Source: Bradyrhizobium sp. AUGA SZCCT0283
GTDB taxonomy: Bacteria > Pseudomonadota > Alphaproteobacteria > Rhizobiales > Xanthobacteraceae
Direction: 5' to 3'
DNA length: 64,000 bases
Assembly: GCF_018130385.1 (NCBI RefSeq)
Contig: NZ_JAFCLU010000012.1
Span: forward strand, 1-64,000
The translations under genes and the position numbers were made by a program. This document shows, in pieces, positions 1 to 7,935 of this stretch (positions within the stretch are counted from its first letter, which is position 1; each line of letters starts with the position of its first letter). Under the pieces are notes generated by a model. That model was not told the origin of the DNA. It ran no database searches and saw only the letters and a list, made by a program, of their open reading frames with translations.

Positions 1-41
1 CAATCATCCTCTCGCCGCGACCGCCGAAATGGCCATCCTGA

Positions 42-608
42 TTGTCGCTGTGTTCCCATCCAGATTGTCGCGCTACAGACGAGGCCGTGAAAGGCTCTGA
101 TCCAATCGACACCCGACCGGGCTTTGCGGCGATGTTGGAGGCGCTGGAGGCCAACGGCACCAAGACCATCGTCGTGGAAACTGCCAATCGCTTCGCTCGG
201 GACCTCATGGTGCAGGAGGTCGGCTACGCGATGCTTAGGTCTCGCGGTATTGATCTGATCGCAGCTGACAGCCCGACTTCGTTCCTGGACGACACACCCA
301 CGGCCCGTTTGATCAGGCAAGTGCTTGGCGCTGTCTCCGAATTTGAGAAGGCGATGCTGGTCGCCAAGCTGAGAGGCGCACGGGACCGCAAGAGGCGCAT
401 GGGCATGAAAGTTGAAGGGCGCAAGTCGATTGCCGAGCAACGTCCCGAGACTGTCGAGTTGGCGCGCGGATTAGCTCGGGCACGGCCCAAGGGCGGCAAG
501 CGTTCTCTGCGGGAGATAGCTGCGGCGCTGGCGGAAGCCGGTCACACGACAAGAAGCGGCAAGCCGTATGCTGCGACTGCGGTCAAGCTCATGTTGAGCG
601 CGAATTAG
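42..608 (+). pseudogene. Serine recombinase (resolvase), N-terminus lost
   Basis: This is the body of a small serine recombinase of the type common in rhizobial islands. The reading frame carries the arginine-containing catalytic segment ETANRFARD (residues 46-54), the AVSEFEKAM helix (97-105), a GRKS hinge near 126 and a C-terminal helix-turn-helix-like region (150-188). The family-like sequence begins only at about residue 13 (DEAVKGSDPIDTRPGF). The N-terminal strand with the nucleophilic serine (usually YxRVS) is absent from this frame, and the first 11 residues are unrelated. The remaining upstream bases (1-41) do not restore it in another frame, so the gene is broken by a frameshift or rearrangement rather than merely cut by the window edge. 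It would not be active as a recombinase. Family assignment is firm; the exact break point is not. Confidence 0.75.
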
Positions 609-1064
609 AAAATGTGGGTGGCGGCTTGTTTGACGGGAGGCGGCATCTTGATCATCAGCTATCGGGGCTGATGGGCACTTCCGATCCGCCCATAGCGAGG
701 GCGCGGCCCGCGACGGTTTACGGGTGACCCGCGGGGCTCATGGGGCCCCCTTTGGCCGATGGTACCGTTTCCAGCGGAATCCCCGTCCCCCGCTTCAAAA
801 ATCTGGGCCTAAAGCGGCGGCGGCTGCTCGGGTTTGGCGGATCGCGTTCTGCTTTCCCCTTTGCACCGGCACCTAGGAACACGCGTGCTTCCAATCGTGC
901 GGCATTCGCGCGTCCCTCCAGTCAACGGTTCGCAAACCATGCGTCCGTTCTGCTAGACACGCTAACAATTTCGAAAATCGCCGTGTGCACAGTCCACTCA
1001 CAACGACCATGGCGGAAATCTATGAGTGGGATGGCTGTCTTAGAAAACGTGCGCCGTTATCGCA
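609..1064. other. Intergenic stretch without recognisable gene
   Basis: About 450 bp between the broken recombinase and the broken SDR gene. I find no reading frame that looks like a known protein. The only structure seen is the first copy of a G/C-run repeat at 742-815, which recurs near 7283. Confidence 0.5.
742..815 (+). repeat. Copy 1 of a diverged ~74-bp non-coding repeat
   Basis: The segment begins with GGGGCCCCC, continues with ATGGTACCGTTT, a C-rich block, GCTTCAAAAATC and ends CTAAAGC. The same blocks in the same order and almost the same spacing occur at 7283-7355. Small indels break any shared reading frame, which argues for a DNA or RNA element rather than a protein. Confidence 0.6.
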
Positions 1065-1544
1065 CTATCGCTTCATTGTATCGTCAGACCGCGCCGCGAC
1101 ACTGCTAACGTGGGTGATGCTGCCAGACTTCTGAGACCGCATGATCGGCAACACATGCTTGCTGATCAGCATGGCTCCATCGAGATTGACATTGAAGACG
1201 TTGTCCCAAGTGCTCCGCTCTATTTTGGCCGTATCACCATCCAGGCTTCCTATACCGACATTGTTGTGAAGGATGTCGATACGGCCGAACTTAGAGTGAG
1301 CGGCACTAACGAGCGTCGCGCAGTCATTTTCGTTGCTGATGTCGGCGGTTATGCATTCAACGTCGAACCCTTCTTTGCGCAAAAGGTCACGCGTTCCCTC
1401 CAAAGAGGCCATACTCCGATTTGCCAACACCAGCTTTGCACCCTCGCGTGCAAAAAGCACTGCCGCCGCACGACCATTGCCGATACTCTCGCCCTGCGTC
1501 TGCCCGGCGCCTGTGATGACAGCGACCTTTCCTTCTAACCGCAT
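1065..1544 (-). pseudogene. SDR-family oxidoreductase, 3' truncated
   Basis: The first ~150 residues are a short-chain dehydrogenase/reductase: start MRLEGKVAVITGAG, Rossmann glycine segment TGAGQTQGESIGNG, the NNVG motif (the usual NNAG) near residue 95, and the strand with the catalytic serine (SITHVSSVAA, about 142-151). Just after this the frame runs into nine unrelated residues and a stop, so the catalytic YxxxK pair and the C-terminal third are missing; SDRs are normally about 250 aa. The ATG at 1544 is preceded by GGGAG at suitable spacing, so the front end is intact. The gene is inferred to be inactivated by a deletion or rearrangement at about 1090. A 19-bp tandem repeat lies in its promoter region. 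Confidence 0.8.
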
Positions 1545-1576
1545 AACTAAGCTCCCATCGACCGGCCCCATCGGCG

Positions 1577-1614
1577 GTCAAAGTAAACGTTAGTTGTCAA
1601 AGTAAACGTTAGTT
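1577..1614. promoter_or_regulatory. Perfect 19-bp tandem repeat upstream of the SDR remnant
   Basis: The unit GTCAAAGTAAACGTTAGTT occurs twice without gap or mismatch, 33-70 nt upstream of the SDR start codon. The core AAACGTT contains the small palindrome AACGTT. Position and palindromic core suggest a duplicated operator, for example for a TetR-type repressor of the oxidoreductase, but no regulator gene is present nearby. Confidence 0.5.
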
Positions 1615-2026
1615 AATGGCTGGCCATTTCGCTAGCGTGCTGACCAACAAAACAACGCTTACGTCCAACGGGGACACCGGTGCGCGGGTCTCCAGTCGTG
1701 TAGCGTCACCTGGCTACACCCCGAGGTTCGCAGTCGCTGGCTCACGCCCCTCGTCCACAGCAGCGCACATTAGCTTGTGCACGTCCGACGCCCTCGGACG
1801 CCATTCTCACGATCCGCTGGGCCATCTCAGCCTTGTGGCGGGCGTACGGTGTGACTGATCAATTCCTGGAGGCCATCGCCGCGTGGAGACCACTACGTGT
1901 TTGCGCCTCCTGCTCGAGGTCATGTGCTAATTCTCGTGGGGACCCTGATTGTGGAATAATTTGCCGTGCAGGCTATCAGCATCGTTTATGACGAAGCAGC
2001 CGCATTTTAGGCCAGAGTTGCAATTC
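1615..2026. other. Intergenic stretch, nothing recognised
   Basis: About 410 bp upstream of the SDR remnant and downstream of the cyclase gene. Both strands were read; short open frames here have no family resemblance I can name. One 36-codon minus-strand stretch around 1750-1860 reads like coding sequence but is closed by stops on both sides. Confidence 0.4.
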
Positions 2027-5000
2027 CTACGCCACCCCAATGGAACGGCCGTCCGCGCGAGATGTATCAAGGAATGGTTCAAACAGGGCGGCTCCAGTTT
2101 CTTCCATCAGTGCCTTTGCTCGCCCAAGCTCATTCGCTCCCTCACCTTTGTTAATAGTGTCAGGTGATTGAAGCAAAAGATGTCCCCGAACGATCCGCGC
2201 AAGGCACTCAGGGATACGAGCGTGACGTTCCATAGCAATAGTAATTGCCTCATTCGCTGCTTCTACCGCTCTCGATTTATCACCAACTAAGCTGTAGGCA
2301 TTCGCTAGGTCGGCCAAAATCCGAGGTTCGTTTTCCAGGCCAGCCTTTCGCGTCCGAGCAAGCCGTAGAGCTTCAGATAAATCCTCGACGGCCGCGATGG
2401 GCTTTCTAGCGACGATATTTGCCAAGCCGCGACATGCCTGAGCGTACACTCGAAGGTAGGGATTTCCTGTTCTCATCGCGATCGAAAAGGCGCGGTCGGC
2501 ATGTTCTTGAGCGAGTGGTATGTTTCCTTGAGCCCAGGCAAAGTCCACGTATGCTAAACTTGGAATAACATGGTGAACTGCGTCCACTTGACTACTTTCC
2601 ATACCAATAACGCCGTCGAGAAACTCGCGAGCCTCTTCTCCTCTACCAAGCACAACTAGCGTTTGGCCGCGCATTGCCCTTAGCCAAACATCAACATCGA
2701 AACCAAGGGTTTGACGATCGAATTTTCCGATTTCGTGTGCTCGATCCATCGCTTCGATGTTCATCTGAAGCGCCTCGGACATCCTGCCTGAAGTTCGCAG
2801 GGCGTGACAGAGAACCGCCTTCAGCGCAATTTGGACACTGATATCCGTGCCTTGATCTGCTATCGCCTTAGCTTCGAGCACTTTCTGGACGTACTCATCC
2901 GCAGAACCGCCATTCGCGAGAGCGCGGCCGTAGGCGGCGTGAATAAGAGCATTTGCTCTTAGGTCTCTCAAGGCCAAGGCAAACTGCTTCGCCTCTTCGA
3001 AATAGAGCAGTGTCTCCTGCGGCGGAACGCCCTCACGCCACCCATAGTTCACAATTTGGCCTGAGGCCATCATCTTCAGGTAATCGGTGGGTTGGGAGGG
3101 GGGCAAGCTCGATAGGAGCTCGCGGACCTTCTTCCAACTTCTCAGCGCCTGGCTTGGGTCGTTTGCTCCGAGCCAAACGGCCGAACGCATGTTCAGTTGC
3201 GCTGCTTTGAGGTTCTCTCCAGCCTGCTCAAAATGATACGCCAACAAGGATGCGCGCTCGTCCGCATTGTCCTTGAAGAGACGCTCGATTGCGTTTGCAA
3301 CGTGCAAGTGAAGCTCGCGTCGTCGATCGGCCAAGAGAGATCGATAGGCGACCTCTTGCATAACAGGATGACGGAATGCGAGGAGGCGCTGCTCAAACGG
3401 CGGCACATCGTAAAGTAACTCGGCTCGCCTTAACTGATTGAGTGCTTCCGAGACCTCTAGGGGACTCAACCCGGCTACCGCTTCCAGAACTGCAATGAAG
3501 ATCTCTCGGCCTCCTATTGCAGCAACTTCGAGAAGGCGTTTGGCGTTTTCTTCAACGCGGTCAATGCGTGCAGCAACCACAGCCTGAACGGTTGAAGGTA
3601 ATGGGATTGCATCGATGCCTCCCTTCAATCTGTATGCGCCTCGTTCGCCCTCGAAGTCTCCTCTCTCGACGAGAGCATTGACCAGTTCCTCCAGAAAGAA
3701 CGGATTGCCTTGTGCTCGCTCAACGATGTTCCTGCTTAGCAATGCCAGGGACGGGTCACTTCCGAAATGGTCTTGCAACAATGCCGCAGCTTGGGATGCC
3801 GGGAGCGGAGGAATGTTGATCTGCCGGTAGTGAGACCGCTGCATCAAGGGCGCGGCAAAGCCCGGCCTAAAATTGACAATTAGAAGTGTGCTTGTGTTAA
3901 TAACTGCATCAGTCAATGCCTCAACAAACTCTTCGCTGGCGGCGTCGATCCAATGCAAGTCCTCAATAATGACGATGGTCGTTTCGCCTGTGCCAGACCT
4001 CGGCAATGTTCGGACAAAATCCAGTAAGAGGGCTTTCCGCGTTTTAGGATCGAGCTGGGTTTTCTCTCTCGAAGGGGCGGCGAGACCTAAGAACTCCAAT
4101 AGCACAAGCGAGGTCTGCTCGGGAGTAGATAGAACAGACAAGCGGTCAAGCACCCTCTGTCGGCAAACATCAGCTGCTTCTTTTGTGCGGATGCCAAAAT
4201 AGTCACGCAATAGCTCGAACACGGGCTGAAGAGGCGTAGCTTTTCCATGAGCCAGAACACGGGCTTCGAAGACGCGGATGCCCTTTGCGCGGCAGCTTTC
4301 GGCAAATTCAAAGCACAAACGGCTTTTACCTATACCAGCCTCACCCACTATCCCAACCACCCGACCGTCACCCTGATCGGCGTTGCGCAGTGCATCTGAC
4401 AAAGCGGAATATTGATCTTCTCGCCCGGTGAGAGGGCTTAACCTCCTACCTGCTCTAAACACAGTGCTCGAGGGCGCGTGTTGGAGGCCTTTGACCTTGA
4501 ACAGATCGATTGGCGTGGCGATCCCACGAATTGCGGTCGGGCCAAGGAGTTCTACTTCGATGAATTGTTTGGCAGCGCTGTAAGTTTCGTTTGAAATAAG
4601 GATGCCATCTTCGCCAGCCATTTGCTCCAGCCGGTTCGCCAAGTGCACATTCGCGCCAGCAGCATCATAGGTTTGATAAATGCCGTGCTCTACTGCCTGA
4701 ACCACAACGTCGCCGGTATGAACGCCAACACGAATTTTTAGGTCCGGATCAGCAAAGCGCGCAATCGCGTCCTGCATTGCTAAAGCCGCCAGGCAGCCCC
4801 TAACCGCATGATCCTCGTGAGGCTGTGGGGCTCCAAAGAGCGCCATGACCCCATCTCCCTGTGACTTGTTAACGACGCCGTCGTATCGCGCAACGGCTTC
4901 ATTCATGATGTCGAGGATCGGCCGTAGTTTCTTTAAGCCGAGCTCAGGGTCGCCAAGGCCGTCAATAAGGCTGGTTGAATTGCGGATGTCTGCAAACAAG

Positions 5001-5239
5001 ATGGTAAGTCGTTTACGCTCACCACCTTTGGCATGAAGCGATTTCAGAACATGCTGCCAGGATTTATTTGAGCCCCGTACAGTCTCATGCGTTAGAGCGG
5101 CGCCGCATTGCCCGCAAAAGCGCCCGGTCGGCCCGTTGAGATGACCGCAAGATCTGCACTTTATGCCAAGGGACGCCCCACATCCCTCGCAATAATCGTT
5201 AGTCGCCTTATTCTCAAAACTGCAAGACTGGCACCGCAT
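2027..5239 (-). CDS. Zinc-ribbon / class III nucleotide cyclase / AAA-ATPase / TPR regulator
   Basis: A ~1070-aa multidomain signalling protein. Residues 1-50 hold two CxxC...CxxC zinc ribbons (C3/C6/C17/C20 and C28/C31/C42/C45). Residues ~75-250 are a class III adenylate/guanylate cyclase domain with the metal-binding aspartates in LFADIRNST (D84) and SQGDGVMALFG (D128). An ATPase follows with Walker A GEAGIGKS (299-306) and Walker B VIIED (~423-427), then a long helical TPR-like region to the C-terminus. This architecture is common in Bradyrhizobium and is usually annotated adenylate/guanylate cyclase domain-containing ATPase; ligand and output are generally unknown. The second ATG (5239) is preferred to the one at 5251 because GGGG precedes it and family members begin at the MRCxxC ribbon. 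The gene stands alone in the island. Confidence 0.88.
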   Translation of the reverse strand: MRCQSCSFENKATNDYCEGCGASLGIKCRSCGHLNGPTGRFCGQCGAALTHETVRGSNKSWQHVLKSLHAKGGERKRLTILFADIRNSTSLIDGLGDPELGLKKLRPILDIMNEAVARYDGVVNKSQGDGVMALFGAPQPHEDHAVRGCLAALAMQDAIARFADPDLKIRVGVHTGDVVVQAVEHGIYQTYDAAGANVHLANRLEQMAGEDGILISNETYSAAKQFIEVELLGPTAIRGIATPIDLFKVKGLQHAPSSTVFRAGRRLSPLTGREDQYSALSDALRNADQGDGRVVGIVGEAGIGKSRLCFEFAESCRAKGIRVFEARVLAHGKATPLQPVFELLRDYFGIRTKEAADVCRQRVLDRLSVLSTPEQTSLVLLEFLGLAAPSREKTQLDPKTRKALLLDFVRTLPRSGTGETTIVIIEDLHWIDAASEEFVEALTDAVINTSTLLIVNFRPGFAAPLMQRSHYRQINIPPLPASQAAALLQDHFGSDPSLALLSRNIVERAQGNPFFLEELVNALVERGDFEGERGAYRLKGGIDAIPLPSTVQAVVAARIDRVEENAKRLLEVAAIGGREIFIAVLEAVAGLSPLEVSEALNQLRRAELLYDVPPFEQRLLAFRHPVMQEVAYRSLLADRRRELHLHVANAIERLFKDNADERASLLAYHFEQAGENLKAAQLNMRSAVWLGANDPSQALRSWKKVRELLSSLPPSQPTDYLKMMASGQIVNYGWREGVPPQETLLYFEEAKQFALALRDLRANALIHAAYGRALANGGSADEYVQKVLEAKAIADQGTDISVQIALKAVLCHALRTSGRMSEALQMNIEAMDRAHEIGKFDRQTLGFDVDVWLRAMRGQTLVVLGRGEEAREFLDGVIGMESSQVDAVHHVIPSLAYVDFAWAQGNIPLAQEHADRAFSIAMRTGNPYLRVYAQACRGLANIVARKPIAAVEDLSEALRLARTRKAGLENEPRILADLANAYSLVGDKSRAVEAANEAITIAMERHARIPECLARIVRGHLLLQSPDTINKGEGANELGRAKALMEETGAALFEPFLDTSRADGRSIGVA

Positions 5240-5424
5240 TGATGGCCCCATTAGCAGCGAAAGCGAAGCTGCACAAAGGCAATCATAACCTCGTGGCCAG
5301 GCCTACACCAGCGGAAGTGCGCTTCTTTGAGTTCTCTTGTGAAGCCACGCTTGAAGCAAGCTTCAAATGGCTGAGCCACCGTCAGTTCACAAACGCTCGG
5401 AAGCTTTGAATTATTGGCAACAAT

Positions 5425-5907
5425 TCACTTCTTCTTTCGACGCTTCTGCGACTTCAAGAAAGTGACCATCTCGTCGATTGTATTCGTCTCCACTATAATT
5501 TCGATCGTGTATTTTGTTTGATCGTTCTGGTCGTGTACCTTAGGAGCCGGACTATGCACGTTAAAATCGGGCGCGGGCACCGCGAAGAACTCAATTCCGA
5601 TGCAGTTCGCATCCTCTATAGCTTCGGCCATCATAGTTCTCACTAACGGTCCTCCGAACTGAAAGCCTTGTTGGTGCCCGTCCAAGAAATCAAGCCATTT
5701 CTTCCATCGGCCATTGATCCCAGTATCTGAGTCTTGAAGTCCCAGTTTTTTCGCGCAGCTGAAAGCGGTGCCAAAATTAGGGAAATCTCGCAGGAAAATA
5801 TTCTCCTGGTCATTTCTAGCCTTGTTAAAGGCGTTGCCCGGCCCGTAGTGCTTATTGAGCATGTCCAAGAGTTTCAACGTAGCTTTGGTATTAAAAATCG
5901 CCCCCAT
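5425..5907 (-). CDS. Hypothetical protein, second gene of a metallopeptidase-like pair
   Basis: A 160-aa soluble protein that I do not recognise. It has no signal peptide or membrane segment and ends in a strongly basic tail (KSQKRRKKK). The start is supported by GAGGAG eight bases before the ATG. It lies 34 bp downstream of, and on the same strand as, the HETGHH protein gene, so the two are probably co-transcribed. Base composition is visibly more AT-rich than the chromosomal genes to the right, consistent with recent acquisition. No function can be assigned from sequence; the tight pairing suggests a partner, substrate or protective protein for the peptidase. Confidence 0.7.
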   Translation of the reverse strand: MGAIFNTKATLKLLDMLNKHYGPGNAFNKARNDQENIFLRDFPNFGTAFSCAKKLGLQDSDTGINGRWKKWLDFLDGHQQGFQFGGPLVRTMMAEAIEDANCIGIEFFAVPAPDFNVHSPAPKVHDQNDQTKYTIEIIVETNTIDEMVTFLKSQKRRKKK

Positions 5908-5941
5908 GACTATCTCCTCTGCTGAAGGCCTTACTTAGCCA

Positions 5942-6433
5942 CTATTCCAAGCAAACATCGAAAGGCTCGCGATTTACATCCGAGAGATGACGCGGCCACA
6001 ATTCGGCGAGTTGTTTGATCCCGTGTTGGCCATACCTGCTTGCGACGGCGGCACCAAATACCCTTGGCAAACCTTCGATAAGCGCCCATTCACTAGCGCG
6101 TCGTTCGCTGCTCAGCGAAGCGTAGAACGGGTGTCGGGGCGGGCCTCCAAGATGGTGTCCGGTCTCGTGCGCCAACGCGAATGCCAAGCCTTCAATGCCG
6201 ACCTCACGATGTCTGCCAAGGCCTCCATAGAGCCTCACACATCTGCCGCGACCAGAAATAAATGCTTGCGCATTCAGCAGCCTAGTTTCCCAATACACGT
6301 CATAATAAATTTCTGGAAATGCGAGCTGAAATTTGCCGATAAGCGCGTCGGCTCTTCGGCGCGGCCAGTACGCTAGGGACGGCCAAACATCCTGCTCAGG
6401 CACTACGTCGTCAAATATCACGCCGTACCTCAC
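5942..6433 (-). CDS. Putative zinc metallopeptidase (HETGHH motif)
   Basis: A 163-aa protein with a zincin-type active-site helix, FALAHETGHHLGG, around residues 86-98: two histidine ligands and the catalytic glutamate of an HExxH motif. Downstream the segment SSERRASEWALIEGLP could supply the third (acidic) ligand, as in M78/IrrE-like short peptidases where an E..A..WA-type helix follows. The N-terminal ~80 residues lack obvious domain signatures and there is no signal peptide, so it should act in the cytoplasm. It is the first gene of a two-gene unit with the orphan 160-aa gene. The fold is inferred from the motif alone; the family is not identified. Confidence 0.65.
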   Translation of the reverse strand: MRYGVIFDDVVPEQDVWPSLAYWPRRRADALIGKFQLAFPEIYYDVYWETRLLNAQAFISGRGRCVRLYGGLGRHREVGIEGLAFALAHETGHHLGGPPRHPFYASLSSERRASEWALIEGLPRVFGAAVASRYGQHGIKQLAELWPRHLSDVNREPFDVCLE

Positions 6434-7097
6434 ACTCGTCCATGACGGGATATAACGTTACTCAAGTAGAGGATAGCGTGGAGTCAACCTAGCCGCCAGT
6501 CCCCGGCTATGAGCCGAAAAAAACGCATCGCGTGCAGTGCGAAACCATCACGATTTGCCCCCTGGGCGACCGATTGCCGCGGCTCAGATTTTCCGAACTT
6601 CAAATTTTGCAAGAGCCTTCTCGAAGCTTCTTCGACCGTGGAGGGAGGCGCCTCCATCCCCTTCCATCTAATCGCTGGCCCCATTGCTGCACCCAACGCT
6701 GTGGGGTGTGGTACAGATTAGCTCACACCTATCTGCTCGCGAATAGTCTCCCGATCAAAATAAAGCTTTTCGCAAATCAAGTTCGCCGTCGAAGACAAAG
6801 GTCAAGACGCCCAAATGTGCACTCCACAATCACCGCGGAGGTCTGGATAGTCACGAAGTACCCCCTAAGGGGCCCTTTTACTGCTTCCGAGCCATCGGAA
6901 TGCCTTCGCCCGCGAAAACCGAAAGTCCCTAGCCGAGGTGCACGGACCACAGGGAGCCTCCAGAGGCCCGCAGGAGACTCTACGGGAGTCACTGGTGCGA
7001 TTTGCTCGGCCGTCGGGGGTTTCGGGTTCTGGCTGGCTAACGAGTCCTCGGGCTTCCTATGGGCCTTCACGGGGCCCGAGACTTCATGCGGCTGGGG

Positions 7098-7137
7098 CAC
7101 TCGGACAAACCCCTAGGCGCTCGGACAAACCCCTAGC
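7098..7137. repeat. 20-bp tandem repeat, two units
   Basis: Units at 7098-7117 and 7118-7137 share the core CTCGGACAAACCCCTAG and differ only at the second and last positions. No gene spans them convincingly. Confidence 0.7.
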
Positions 7138-7282
7138 CCGGCCAGTGTGCACGGATATGAGCGCCTCACGCCAGCTGTGGCCCCAAGCTACCCTGTTATC
7201 GGTTGGCAATCCGTGGTCAGCCCGATGATATCAATGGGTTAGCAGTGGGCGCGGGGAGGTAAGCGGGGGCGCGAGAGCTTTT

Positions 7283-7355
7283 GGGGCCCCCCGAAGGGCA
7301 TGGTACCGTTTTTCAACGCGACCCCCACCCCCGGCTTCAAAAATCGAGGACTAAA
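7283..7355 (+). repeat. Copy 2 of the diverged ~74-bp repeat
   Basis: It matches 742-815 through the blocks GGGGCCCCC, ATGGTACCGTTT, a C-rich block, GGCTTCAAAAATC and CTAAAGC. Its left end (TGGGGCCCCCC, 7282-7292) is also an exact 11-bp inverted match to 7409-7419, followed by a near match of GGTACCGTTT to the complement of 7397-7408. A third, inverted and shorter version of the motif is therefore present within 70 bp. Confidence 0.6.
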
Positions 7356-7438
7356 GCCAAAGCCTATGCCTGGCTTCACAGTGCGGAGTTGCTTTTGGAA
7401 ACAGTACCGGGGGGCCCCAGGATGGCATCTAAAACCTC

Positions 7439-7485
7439 CCCTCTAAATAATCATCTTCTATTAGAGCTTTCGGGGGGTGTTTAAC
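7439..7485 (+). repeat. Stem-loop direct repeat, copy 1
   Basis: The last 33 bp (7453-7485) are identical to 7735-7767. In both copies CTCTAA lies 13-14 nt before TTAGAG, giving a 6-bp stem, and is followed by CTTTCGGGGGGTGTTTAAC. The loop bases next to the first arm differ between copies while the stem is kept, suggesting the hairpin matters. Confidence 0.7.
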
Positions 7486-7721
7486 CCCTTGGGTCCCCGA
7501 TGAACCAATGACTTAACGGACCAACCTCATGACCAACGAAGGGTAAGGACGACCACGATGTCCCCACACAGACCCACAGATGGTAGATAGCTGATAACAG
7601 TCAATTGCAAGCCACTTCTAGGCGCAGCTATGCGCCGCTCTACAATCTTCTGTCCCCTGAATCCTCTTCTTCTGTTTTCTTCCACTGTCAATTTCACTGT
7701 CCCTCGAAAGGTCCCCCTGAG

Positions 7722-7767
7722 CCCTCTAATGGTGATCTTCTATTAGAGCTTTCGGGGGGTGTTTAAC
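7722..7767 (+). repeat. Stem-loop direct repeat, copy 2
   Basis: Second copy of the 33-bp repeat (7735-7767) with its CTCTAAT/ATTAGAG stem (7 bp here). It ends about 170 bp upstream of the preferred helicase start and contains a possible upstream GTG start (7759) for the same frame. It may be a protein-binding iteron, an RNA structure in the leader, or a DNA-processing site. Confidence 0.7.
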
Positions 7768-7935
7768 AACACCACCACTTATCTCCCCTGCCCTTCCAAC
7801 GCAGCCTTCAGGGGCTCCTTTCCGGTTGGTCGTGATCGACTAACCATCATTCTCCAATCCACTCACAAGCCCATCGCTGGTGTTCCTCAGGAATACCTAT
7901 CGGCTTGTCGTGTCCTTCCAAGGAACACCACATCA

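Larger units (their letters stand above)
6434..7935. other. Largely non-coding, repeat-rich stretch
   Basis: About 1.5 kb upstream of the helicase gene with no recognisable protein. A 57-70 codon minus-strand frame ending at 6484 sits just upstream of the metallopeptidase gene and could be a small gene, but nothing supports it. The stretch contains a 20-bp tandem repeat (7098-7137), the second copy of the G/C-run repeat (7283-7355) with an inverted echo (7397-7419), two 33-bp direct repeats with conserved stem-loops (ending 7485 and 7767), and a perfect GGCGCA/TGCGCC hairpin near 7622-7637. The density of structures suggests a regulatory, replication or packaging region. Confidence 0.55.

Noticed and set aside
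740..1108. Plus-strand 122-codon open frame
   Set aside because: Its codons run through the repeat at 742 and the 3' end of the SDR remnant on the other strand; no family resemblance and no ribosome site.
6532..7228. Several overlapping 90-194 codon frames on both strands
   Set aside because: They overlap each other, include tandem repeat DNA and show no recognisable domains. The minus-strand 6777-7100 frame has protein-like composition but no other support.
7283..7767. Phage cos/packaging site
   Set aside because: The G-runs invite the comparison, but no terminase or capsid genes are present and I cannot match the sequence to a known cos site; kept only as one of several possible roles.
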